Source: Methylococcales bacterium (GTDB taxonomy: Bacteria; Pseudomonadota; Gammaproteobacteria; Methylococcales; Methylomonadaceae). Taken from it: a DNA stretch of 5,649 nt. Made by a program: the position numbers and the translations under genes. The DNA is taken from contig SHZG01000157.1 in assembly GCA_009692395.1 (NCBI GenBank), forward strand, positions 1-5,649. The letters are read 5' to 3'. The first letter of the stretch is position 1. The number at the start of each line of letters is the position of its first letter. This document shows, one piece after another, positions 1-4,979 of the stretch. Under the pieces are notes generated by a model that saw nothing but the letters and a program-made list of their open reading frames with translations, searched no databases and was not told where the DNA came from.

Positions 1-1
1 T

Positions 2-124
2 CGGACATGGATCAAACGACTCAATCGCAAGACCATTTGCTTCTCAAAACTAGAGTTGATGCACGACACCGTCATCGGTTTGCTTATCAACAAGGTCGAA
101 TTCGGGCGCGATATTTATTCATAA
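2..124 (+). pseudogene. IS1-family transposase, C-terminal fragment (cut by window edge)
   Basis: The frame beginning at base 2 is open for 40 codons and ends with TAA at 122-124. It reads RTWIKRLNRKTICFSKLELM and continues HDTVIGLLINKVEFG. This matches the end of the IS1-family InsAB' transposase, whose last residues in E. coli IS1 follow the same pattern (RK-[ST]-x-x-FSK-x-x-E-x-H-D-x-VIG). The family is a DDE transposase that moves the IS by cut-and-paste or co-integration. Only the tail is visible, so whether the full copy outside the window is intact cannot be judged; it is typed as pseudogene only because it is partial here. It runs toward the 3' end of rsmG, so the IS sits just downstream of the mnmG-rsmG operon. 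The family call rests on recalled similarity of about 30 residues. Confidence 0.65.
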
Positions 125-147
125 TTACAGATTTAACCCACTACCCC
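125..147 (+). mobile_element. probable right end of the IS1-family element
   Basis: Immediately after the transposase stop, the sequence TTAACCCACTACCCC (133-147) is G/C-clustered within AT-rich DNA. Read inward from the other strand it starts GGGGTAGTGGG, as expected for a terminal inverted repeat close to the transposase stop. The left terminal repeat is outside the window, so this is inferred from position and composition only. Confidence 0.3.
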
Positions 148-200
148 TTATTGTATGTATTACTTTCCTTAAATCTACAAAACAAGCAAACAGCGAAACT

Positions 201-229
201 GAATGCAGGAACGTCCTTATCCTGCATTC
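201..229 (-). terminator. hairpin downstream of rsmG, possible terminator
   Basis: A perfect 10-bp inverted repeat (GAATGCAGGA 201-210 and TCCTGCATTC 220-229) encloses a 9-base loop, 17 bases beyond the rsmG stop. Read on the minus strand, the stem is followed by a moderately U-rich stretch (about 200 down to 178) rather than a clean U-run. It could stop mnmG-rsmG transcription or protect the mRNA 3' end. Read on the plus strand it has no U-tail. Confidence 0.45.
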
Positions 230-245
230 CGCGTTGAGTCTACTG

Positions 246-860
246 TTACTTACTAATTCGCACCAAACACCGCTCCGCTTCCACCTCAGGCACATGAATC
301 GTTATTAGCGTTACCTTAGCCTTTATGTCAGCTAATTCTGCTTCTGGAATTTGCCCTTTCATCGCCAACAACACGCCGTTTTCATTCAATAAATGCGCCG
401 TTAATTTCATAATATCAGGCAAGCTAGCAAACGCCCGCATAGTCACAGTATCAAACCCCAGTTCAGGCTGATACCCTTCTACGCGGCTATGCAGCACGCT
501 GACATTTTTCAGTTTTAATTCCAAAATAACTTGCTGCACAAAGCGGGTTTTTTTCGCGTTACTGTCCAGCAATACAAAGTCCACTTCAGACAAAAATATC
601 GCCAACGGAATACCAGGAAGCCCTGCACCCGTGCCGATGTCAATCACGCGCTTGCCTTCGATATACGGCAAAATCACCAAACTATCGAGAATATGCAAAC
701 GCGCCATGTCTTCATTATTACGCACGGCGGTGAGGTTATAGGCTTTATTCCATTTCGCAATCAGCTTAATAAAAGCTAACAGTTGTTCAATTTGTTCAGG
801 TGTGTGTGGCAGGTTTAACGCAGTTAAACCTGATGCTAAAATAGTGCGACAGACTTCCAT
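246..860 (-). CDS. rsmG: 16S rRNA (guanine(527)-N7)-methyltransferase RsmG
   Basis: A 204-residue cytoplasmic methyltransferase, close to the usual length of about 207. The RsmG (GidB) family uses S-adenosylmethionine to make m7G527 in the 530 loop of 16S rRNA; in other species its loss gives low-level streptomycin resistance. Visible family motifs in order are WNKAYNLTAVR (37-47), HILDSL (56-61), the SAM-binding loop VIDIGTGAGLPGIPLAI (72-88), DSNAKKTRF (99-107), TMRAFASL (140-147) and the terminal RCLVRI (197-202). The ATG shares its A with the mnmG stop (TAATG). No strong Shine-Dalgarno is placed for it, since the purine run AAGAAGAAA is more than 10 bases upstream, so translational coupling to mnmG is likely. 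Nothing essential to the family appears missing. The usual chromosomal neighbour parA (soj) is not seen after it; an IS1-family end is there instead. Confidence 0.96.
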   Translation of the reverse strand: MEVCRTILASGLTALNLPHTPEQIEQLLAFIKLIAKWNKAYNLTAVRNNEDMARLHILDSLVILPYIEGKRVIDIGTGAGLPGIPLAIFLSEVDFVLLDSNAKKTRFVQQVILELKLKNVSVLHSRVEGYQPELGFDTVTMRAFASLPDIMKLTAHLLNENGVLLAMKGQIPEAELADIKAKVTLITIHVPEVEAERCLVRISK

Positions 861-2731
861 TAGGCGGATTTCTTCTTTAAATAAACTAATAATAAGGAAA
901 TGGCGGCAGGTGTCATACCCTGCATCCGTGAGGCTTGCCCTAAGGTTTCAGGGCGTTGGCGGCTCAGTTTTTCGACCAGCTCATTTGATAAACCAGAGAC
1001 TTCGGTATAGACAAATTCATCTGGGAGTTTTAAATGATCATATTTCAGAGCCTTATCAATATCGGTTTGCTGTCTGGTCAGATAACCTGCGTATTTCGAT
1101 TGAATTTCCACTTGTTCGGCAACTGCATCATCTACGGAGTCATAACCTTCTAAGAACGATAATAACTGCTGAATATCCACCTCAGGGCGGCGCAATAATT
1201 CAGTCAAACTCGCTTCTTTTAATAACGGCTTGCCCCAATAATGTTCCACTTGCTGAGCTTCATGCGTTCCCGCGCGTATCCATTTTTTCTTGAGCGTATC
1301 TTGTAATTCTGTAATCTCAGCGCGTTTGGTTTCAAAGGCTTGCCAGCGTTCATCATCAACTAGCCCTAATTCGCGCCCTTTTTCGGTCAGACGTAAATCG
1401 GCATTATCTTCACGCAACAACAAACGGTATTCTGCACGGCTGGTGAACATCCGATACGGTTCTTGCGTGCCGCGAGTGATTAAATCATCAATCATCACGC
1501 CCATATAGGCTTCATCACGCTTTGGGCACCAACTCTCTAAACCTTGCACCAAGCGCGCCGCATTCAAACCCGCAATTAACCCTTGCGCCGCCGCTTCTTC
1601 ATAACCCGTTGTGCCGTTAATCTGTCCCGCAAAAAACAAACCGTCCAAATGCTTGGTTTCCAGCGACATTTTTAAATCACGCGGATCAAAAAAGTCGTAT
1701 TCAATCGCATAACCCGGCCGTAAAATTTCGGCATTCTCAAAGCCTTCCATCGAACGCACCAGATTATATTGCACATCAAACGGCAAACTGGTGGAAATAC
1801 CATTGGGATAAATTTCGTGCGTATTCAAGCCTTCGGGTTCGATAAAAATCTGATGCGAATCACGGTCAGCAAAACGTACAATTTTATCTTCAATCGACGG
1901 ACAATAACGCGGGCCGATGCCCTCAATCACCCCAGAATACAACGGCGATCGATCCAAACCTGCACGAATAATATCGTGCGTTCTTTCATTGGTACGCGTG
2001 ATATGACAAGGAATCTGCCGTGGATGTTGAGCGCGATTGCCCATAAAAGAAAACACAGGAATAGGCGTATCACCGTGCTGTTCTGCCAAACGGCTAAAAT
2101 CAATCGTGCGTCCATCAATACGTGGCGGTGTGCCTGTTTTTAAACGGTCAATACGAAACGGCAACTCATGCAATCTATCGGCTAATGCTATCGACGCAGA
2201 ATCACCCGCACGCCCACCGCTGTAATTTTCCAGACCGATATGGATTTTACCCGCCAGAAACGTCCCCGCTGTCAACACCACCGCCCGCGCCGAAAAATCC
2301 AAACCCATTTGCGTTTTCACACCGACAACTTTCGTGCCTTCAACAATCAAATCGCTAACCGTTTGCTGAAACAGCGACAAATTCGGCTGATTTTCCAACG
2401 CCCATCTGACTGCCTGCTTATAAAGCTGTCTATCGGCTTGCGCACGCGTGGCGCGTACCGCTGGACCTTTACTGGCATTCAACGTGCGAAACTGAATCCC
2501 ACCCACATCAATCGCCTTTGCCATAATGCCGCCCAGAGCATCAATCTCTTTCACCAAATGCCCTTTACCAATCCCACCAATCGCAGGATTGCAGCTCATT
2601 TGCCCCAAGGTATCGATATTTTGCGTCAATAATAACGTCTTCGCGCCACTCCGCGCCGCCGCTAAAGCCGCTTCCGTACCCGCATGACCGCCACCAATGA
2701 CAATCACATCAAAATCTTTTTTAAATTTCAC
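860..2731 (-). CDS. mnmG: tRNA uridine-5-carboxymethylaminomethyl(34) synthesis enzyme MnmG
   Basis: A 623-residue FAD enzyme (E. coli MnmG has 629). With MnmE it forms the heterotetramer that installs cmnm5 at the wobble uridine U34 of tRNAs reading NNA/NNG codons, using methylene-THF, FAD, NADH and GTP. The sequence shows the dinucleotide-binding GGGHAG (13-18) in an N-terminal Rossmann fold, SCNPAIGGIGKG with the conserved Cys47, GGRAGD (172-177), LKTGTPPR (197-204), family signature 1 GPRYCPSIEDK (273-283) with catalytic Cys277, and signature 2 AGQINGTTGYEEAAAQGL (368-384). The C-terminal helical MnmE/tRNA-binding domain ends in GLSNELVEKL...TLGQASRMQGMTPAAISLL. The start codon is GTG (complement of CAC at 2729-2731); it places the GGGHAG motif at the usual distance from the N-terminus, and the purine run before it is a weak ribosome-binding site. 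It is the first gene of a two-gene operon with rsmG. Confidence 0.97.
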   Translation of the reverse strand: MKFKKDFDVIVIGGGHAGTEAALAAARSGAKTLLLTQNIDTLGQMSCNPAIGGIGKGHLVKEIDALGGIMAKAIDVGGIQFRTLNASKGPAVRATRAQADRQLYKQAVRWALENQPNLSLFQQTVSDLIVEGTKVVGVKTQMGLDFSARAVVLTAGTFLAGKIHIGLENYSGGRAGDSASIALADRLHELPFRIDRLKTGTPPRIDGRTIDFSRLAEQHGDTPIPVFSFMGNRAQHPRQIPCHITRTNERTHDIIRAGLDRSPLYSGVIEGIGPRYCPSIEDKIVRFADRDSHQIFIEPEGLNTHEIYPNGISTSLPFDVQYNLVRSMEGFENAEILRPGYAIEYDFFDPRDLKMSLETKHLDGLFFAGQINGTTGYEEAAAQGLIAGLNAARLVQGLESWCPKRDEAYMGVMIDDLITRGTQEPYRMFTSRAEYRLLLREDNADLRLTEKGRELGLVDDERWQAFETKRAEITELQDTLKKKWIRAGTHEAQQVEHYWGKPLLKEASLTELLRRPEVDIQQLLSFLEGYDSVDDAVAEQVEIQSKYAGYLTRQQTDIDKALKYDHLKLPDEFVYTEVSGLSNELVEKLSRQRPETLGQASRMQGMTPAAISLLLVYLKKKSA

Positions 2732-2735
2732 AAGT

Positions 2736-2762
2736 TTTTCTACTCTAAGCCAGTGCTATAAT
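2736..2762 (+). promoter_or_regulatory. extended -10 promoter for the arfA-like gene
   Basis: TGCTATAAT at 2754-2762 is a perfect TATAAT hexamer with the TGN extension that allows recognition with a poor -35 element. Only a T-rich -35-like stretch lies upstream. Predicted transcription start is near 2769, giving a leader of about 66 bases to the ATG at 2836. It points away from mnmG and lies only 26 bases from the mnmG start codon. Confidence 0.55.
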
Positions 2763-2781
2763 TACCGCGTGTTAAACAACA

Positions 2782-2802
2782 TGACTACCAGACTGGCAGT
2801 CA
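2782..2802. promoter_or_regulatory. imperfect 21-bp palindrome in the arfA-like leader
   Basis: TGACT-A-CCAG-A-CTGG-C-AGTCA is a dyad with one mismatched pair and a one-base centre. The centre is too tight for an RNA hairpin, so a dimeric DNA-binding protein is the more likely reader. It lies about 13 bases after the predicted plus-strand start and between the two divergent promoters, a position suited to an operator. No known regulator is recognised. Confidence 0.35.
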
Positions 2803-2819
2803 TCACAACAATCACACCT

Positions 2820-2849
2820 ATTATAAGAGCTAACCATGAAAAAACGTAA
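2820..2849 (-). promoter_or_regulatory. mnmG: candidate promoter for mnmG-rsmG
   Basis: On the minus strand a perfect -10 hexamer TATAAT (2825 down to 2820) is preceded, after an 18-base spacer, by TTACGT (2849 down to 2844), a fair -35. Transcription would begin near 2813, giving a leader of about 80 bases before the mnmG GTG. The site overlaps the 5' part of the divergent small gene, so the two units may interfere. This is a sequence-only prediction. Confidence 0.35.
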
Positions 2850-3054
2850 AAATACGCAGGTGCATGAACCAGCAACCCTACAAAACCCCGTCGCCAAATT
2901 CGCCCGCCAATTTAATAAAGCCTGCGTCTTCGCTGATAAAAACCAATACCGTCGCAACGCAAAACACAGGAAGCAGGAGGCTTCTTTAATCATTCTAGTC
3001 AGAGTGATTAAAGCAGCTTTTTGTTTCCCTGCTGTTCAACACGCCCACAGTTAA
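2836..3054 (+). CDS. small basic protein, candidate ArfA-like ribosome-rescue factor with a non-stop mRNA design
   Basis: A 72-codon ORF with its own promoter and a weak Shine-Dalgarno (AAGAG, 2824-2828). Residues 1-48 are strongly basic (KKRK at 2-5, YRRNAKHRKQE at 38-48), while residues 51-65 are hydrophobic (LIILVRVIKAAFCFP). A strong intrinsic terminator begins at codon 49 and its U-run falls at codons 61-63, so most transcripts should end before the TAA at 3052. Known ArfA genes in Proteobacteria share this plan: a basic rescue domain, a hydrophobic C-terminal tail, and a terminator or RNase III hairpin inside the ORF, so that active truncated protein accumulates only when tmRNA fails. 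E. coli ArfA is also 72 codons. ArfA recruits RF2 to stalled ribosomes. The match is by layout and general composition (NP...NK...YxRxxKHR...E-A-S); residue identity to ArfA is low, so it could be another small basic protein. Confidence 0.5.
   Translation: MKKRKNTQVHEPATLQNPVAKFARQFNKACVFADKNQYRRNAKHRKQEASLIILVRVIKAAFCFPAVQHAHS
2980..3026 (+). terminator. strong intrinsic terminator inside the small ORF
   Basis: The left arm 2980-2996 and right arm 3001-3017 form a 17-bp stem with one mismatch and one G-U pair, closed by the tetraloop AGTC. The core CTTTAATCA/TGATTAAAG is perfect. The stem is followed directly by TTTTTGTTT (3018-3026), the standard layout for factor-independent termination on the plus strand. 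It lies wholly inside the 2836-3054 reading frame, upstream of its stop codon. Confidence 0.85.
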
Positions 3055-3070
3055 GAAAATCAGCTTAACT
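3049..3070. repeat. 7-bp inverted repeat around the small-ORF stop codon
   Basis: AGTTAAG (3049-3055) and CTTAACT (3064-3070) are exact complements around an 8-base loop and include the TAA stop. There is no U-run on either strand, so this is not an obvious terminator. Function unknown. Confidence 0.4.
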
Positions 3071-3071
3071 A

Positions 3072-3104
3072 AAACCTACGAGGTTTTCAAAACCTCGCAG
3101 GTTT
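3072..3104. repeat. REP-like 33-base near-perfect palindrome
   Basis: Two 16-base arms with a single mismatched pair surround a central C: AAACCTACGAGGTTTT and AAAACCTCGCAGGTTT. A second small inverted repeat, TTTATCG/CGATAAA (3102-3119), overlaps its end. The combination resembles short extragenic palindromes that occur in many copies in some genomes. It lies between the small gene and the tRNA gene and has no U-tail, so termination is unlikely. Only one copy is in the window, so the family assignment is inference. Confidence 0.6.
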
Positions 3105-3129
3105 ATCGATAACGATAAATCCGCACCAA

Positions 3130-3206
3130 GTCCTCGTGGCGCAACTGGATAGCGCAGTCCCCTCCTAAGGGACAGGTTGTAGGTTCGATTCCTATCGGGG
3201 ACACCA
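3130..3206 (+). tRNA. tRNA-Arg, anticodon CCU
   Basis: A complete cloverleaf can be drawn. The acceptor arms GTCCTCG (3130-3136) and CGGGGAC (3196-3202) pair, with one U-G. The D stem is GCGC/GCGC (3139-3142, 3152-3155). The anticodon stem is GTCCC/GGGAC with loop CTCCTAA and anticodon CCT (3164-3166), reading AGG. The T stem is GTAGG/CCTAT with loop TTCGATT. The discriminator is A and CCA is encoded (3204-3206). It charges with arginine and decodes a rare codon. An integrase gene starts 172 bases downstream in the same direction, the usual arrangement when the tRNA 3' end serves as an integration site and is restored by the element. Confidence 0.95.
3184..3206 (+). other. probable attachment site (attL) at the tRNA-Arg 3' end
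   Basis: P4-type integrases commonly recombine within the T-loop to CCA segment of tRNA genes, and here int follows the tRNA directly. The exact core and crossover cannot be set without the second copy, which is not in this window. The given limits cover the T-loop through CCA. That an element is inserted here is well supported by the int, alpA and phage-like signals; the core boundaries are inference. Confidence 0.55.
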
Positions 3207-3250
3207 ATCATAAATACAATGAAGTCCAACAAGATACAGAAAGTCTTTAT

Positions 3251-3273
3251 AGCCGTAGCTTAAAGGCTTTTTT
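3251..3273 (+). terminator. weak terminator after tRNA-Arg
   Basis: AGCC (3251-3254) and GGCT (3265-3268) can form a short stem with a 10-base loop, followed by a run of six T (3268-3273). The stem is minimal, but its placement 45 bases after the tRNA and before int suits termination of the tRNA transcript. Confidence 0.4.
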
Positions 3274-3299
3274 ATTGTCCAGCATAATACAGCGAAATA

Positions 3300-3378
3300 C
3301 AGTAACAGCTTGCATTTTTTGCAGTAACCTTTACAGTAACAGGTAAATATCACTATTACTGCATTCCTAATTACTGCA
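3300..3378. repeat. five CAGTAA repeats in the int upstream region
   Basis: CAGTAAC occurs in direct orientation at 3300, 3322 and 3334, and its complement TTACTG occurs at 3356 and 3371; the last three longer forms share TGCAGTAA (3320-3327) and TTACTGCA (3356-3363, 3371-3378). The last copy abuts the int ATG. No strong promoter hexamers or Shine-Dalgarno stand out among them. Clustered short repeats beside a tyrosine integrase fit arm-type integrase sites or excisionase sites, and their overlap with the int start would allow autoregulation. Confidence 0.5.
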
Positions 3379-4644
3379 ATGGCTAAAGAATTATTGACTG
3401 ATGTCACTATCCGCAAGACCAAACCCACCGACAAAGACCAGCGGCTTAATGATGGCGGCGGTCTTTATGTACTCGTTAAATCTAATGGGGCTAGATGGTG
3501 GCGATTTGACTACACCATCGAGCGTAAACGCAAAACTTTATCTGTAGGCGTTTATCCTGAAACCACATTAGCCGATGCTAGGCGCAAAGCGAAAGAAGCG
3601 CGTAACCAAGTAAGCAATGACATTGATCCCAGTGATACCAGAAAAGAAGCCAAGACAGTACAACGTGCCACGCTGGCAAATGAAAAACGCATTGATGCTG
3701 GATTACCCGCCATTGATAGCTTTGAATTTATCGCTAGAGAATGGTACACAAAAAATATAACCAGCAAGTCAGAAAGCTATCAAAAACGTGTATTAAACAT
3801 TTTTGAGTGTGACTTGTTTCCGTGGCTTGGCAAACGACCCATATCGAAAATAAAAGCACCTGAATTATTGGAGGTGTTACAGCGTATCGAAACACGTTCT
3901 ATTGAAACATCACATAGAGCATTACGCCTTAGTGGTGTGGTATTTCGGTATGCTGTTGGACTGGGTACAACTGACTATGACATTACCGCGAATTTAAGAA
4001 CTAACGAACATTTAGCCAAAGTCAATAAAGGACATGTAGCGGCAATAACTGAACCCCAACAGGTAGCACGATTACTACGCGCCATTGATGATTATAGCGG
4101 TTCATTTGTTGTTAAATCAGCGTTACAGCTTGCCCCCTTGGTATTTGTGCGACCAAGTGAGTTATATCATGCAGAATGGAATCACATCGACCTTGAAGCT
4201 CAAGAATGGCGTTACTTAGTCACTAAAACAAACACACAGCACATAGTACCGTTATGCAATCAAGCCTTGATATTACTGAAAACTATCAAGCAATTAACAG
4301 GTGGCGGGCGTTATGTATTTCCGAGTGCTAGAACGCCTAACGGTTCGCGTCCTTTGTCAAATATGGCGTTATTAGCGGCATTGCGTAACATGGGATTTAC
4401 TAAAGATGAAATGACCGTACACGGCTTTAGAGCAATGGCTAGAACCATCATGGATGAGGGGTTAAAAATGAGAGTTGATTTAATCGAACATCAATTAGCC
4501 CACGCAGTTAGAGACGCTAACGGGCTGACATACAACAGAACAGCGCATTTAGATGACCGTCACATCATGATGCAATCGTGGGCTGATTATCTGGATAACT
4601 TGAAAGCTGGCGCGGCGGTGATAGCGTTTAAACAAGTTGGTTAG
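3379..4644 (+). CDS. int: P4-type tyrosine site-specific integrase
   Basis: A 421-residue recombinase that integrates and excises the element at the tRNA by the tyrosine-recombinase strand-exchange reaction. An N-terminal arm-DNA-binding domain of the DUF4102 type (about 5-92) is marked by LNDGGGLYVLVKSNG and TLSVGVYPETTLADAR. A core-binding helical domain spans about 112-207. The catalytic domain has Arg258 (VRPSEL), Lys283 (TKTNTQHIVPL), His348 and Arg351 (HGFRAMART), His375 (LAHAV) and nucleophile Tyr385 (TYNRT), followed by the family tail MMQSWADYLD (397-406). All six catalytic positions are present and the length is normal for the family, so it should be functional. ATG 3379 is the only usual start after the in-frame TAA at 3337, although no clear Shine-Dalgarno precedes it. 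It reads away from the tRNA. Confidence 0.95.
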   Translation: MAKELLTDVTIRKTKPTDKDQRLNDGGGLYVLVKSNGARWWRFDYTIERKRKTLSVGVYPETTLADARRKAKEARNQVSNDIDPSDTRKEAKTVQRATLANEKRIDAGLPAIDSFEFIAREWYTKNITSKSESYQKRVLNIFECDLFPWLGKRPISKIKAPELLEVLQRIETRSIETSHRALRLSGVVFRYAVGLGTTDYDITANLRTNEHLAKVNKGHVAAITEPQQVARLLRAIDDYSGSFVVKSALQLAPLVFVRPSELYHAEWNHIDLEAQEWRYLVTKTNTQHIVPLCNQALILLKTIKQLTGGGRYVFPSARTPNGSRPLSNMALLAALRNMGFTKDEMTVHGFRAMARTIMDEGLKMRVDLIEHQLAHAVRDANGLTYNRTAHLDDRHIMMQSWADYLDNLKAGAAVIAFKQVG

Positions 4645-4655
4645 TAGTCTAATAA

Positions 4656-4881
4656 TGTTACCGCTGTTACCGCTTTTTTGAAAAAGTGAAGATGTCGGAG
4701 TAAATGGATATTAATCATAAAATAATAGCTATGTATGACTATTCAATTATTTTTATTTTTAGTTTTTCATTACAACTTTACTAAAAAATGGCGGTAACAG
4801 CGGTAACAGCGGTAACAAGCACGAACGGCGAGGCTTGTAGCTGTTACCGCTTGTAAAAACAGGCGGTAACAGGCGGTAACA
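4656..4881. repeat. iteron-like array: eight exact copies of GCGGTAACA
   Basis: The 9-mer is found in tandem at 4791-4799, 4800-4808 and 4809-4817, and again at 4863-4871 and 4873-4881 (10-base period). It is inverted (TGTTACCGC) at 4656-4664 and 4665-4673 in tandem and at 4842-4850. The stretch 4681-4790 between the first two clusters is very AT-rich. Exact repeats of this kind bind a dedicated protein. Phage P4 has comparable iterons (core recalled as GGTGAACAG) bound by its alpha primase-helicase at ori and crr, and GGTAACAG resembles that core. A replication origin, a partition site or an integrase/excisionase complex are the main possibilities; the initiator gene would lie to the right, outside the window. 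Confidence 0.7.
4681..4790. other. AT-rich stretch between repeat clusters, possible unwinding element
   Basis: This segment is dominated by A and T, with T-runs near 4748-4767, and has no credible ORF. It is bounded by inverted GCGGTAACA copies on the left and direct copies on the right. Origins of iteron type pair such an AT-rich unwinding element with the repeats. No DnaA box was recognised by eye. Some of it may also simply be the int 3' untranslated region. Confidence 0.35.
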
Positions 4882-4917
4882 GCACTTTAAAAATAGGGTA
4901 ATAGAAAAGCATTAAAT

Positions 4918-4962
4918 CACTAAATGTGGTGATTAAAAAAAACCTTGACACAAAATGTAGTG
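4918..4962. promoter_or_regulatory. two repeated operator-like sites CAC-N8-GTG
   Basis: CACTAAATGTGGTG (4918-4931) and CACAAAATGTAGTG (4949-4962) match at 12 of 14 bases. Each has CAC/GTG half-site symmetry, and their starts are 31 bases apart, about three helical turns. The first lies upstream of the -35 TTGACA; the second overlaps its last bases and the spacer. A further dyad, TAGTGTT/AACACTA (4958-4976), covers the -10, and TAGTGTC recurs at 4994. Such spacing suits a repressor or AlpA/Xis-type regulator controlling the promoter. The binding protein is not identified. Confidence 0.5.
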
Positions 4963-4972
4963 TTTTTATAAC
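4945..4972 (+). promoter_or_regulatory. strong sigma70-type promoter
   Basis: A perfect -35 TTGACA (4945-4950), a 16-base spacer and the -10 TATAAC (4967-4972) predict a start near 4979. It is the best promoter in the window by hexamer match. It would drive the structured RNA that ends at the T-run 5106-5111 and, by read-through, alpA. Confidence 0.7.
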
Positions 4973-4979
4973 ACTAACA

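Noticed and set aside
7..237. A 76-codon plus-strand ORF beginning at 7
   Set aside because: It lies out of frame over the IS1-family transposase tail, and its product is low-complexity with no recognisable pattern and no ribosome-binding site.
531..2632. Several plus-strand ORFs of 60-160 codons opposite rsmG and mnmG
   Set aside because: They are antisense shadows of two well-conserved genes, without family features or translation signals.
2772..2993. A minus-strand 73-codon cysteine-rich ORF opposite the small gene
   Set aside because: The plus strand has the promoter, basic protein and terminator. The minus product is cysteine- and phenylalanine-rich noise and has no promoter.
3192..3434. 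A minus-strand 80-codon ORF across the tRNA end and the int start
   Set aside because: It crosses the tRNA 3' end and int-coding DNA, and has no ribosome-binding site or known motif.
4665..4689. Terminator for int formed by repeats followed by TTTTTT
   Set aside because: The T-run is present, but the two preceding 9-mers are in the same orientation and cannot pair with each other, so no GC-rich stem forms.
4791..4881. CRISPR array
   Set aside because: The repeats are only 9 bases, directly abutting or about 10 bases apart and in mixed orientation. There are no spacers of about 30 bases.
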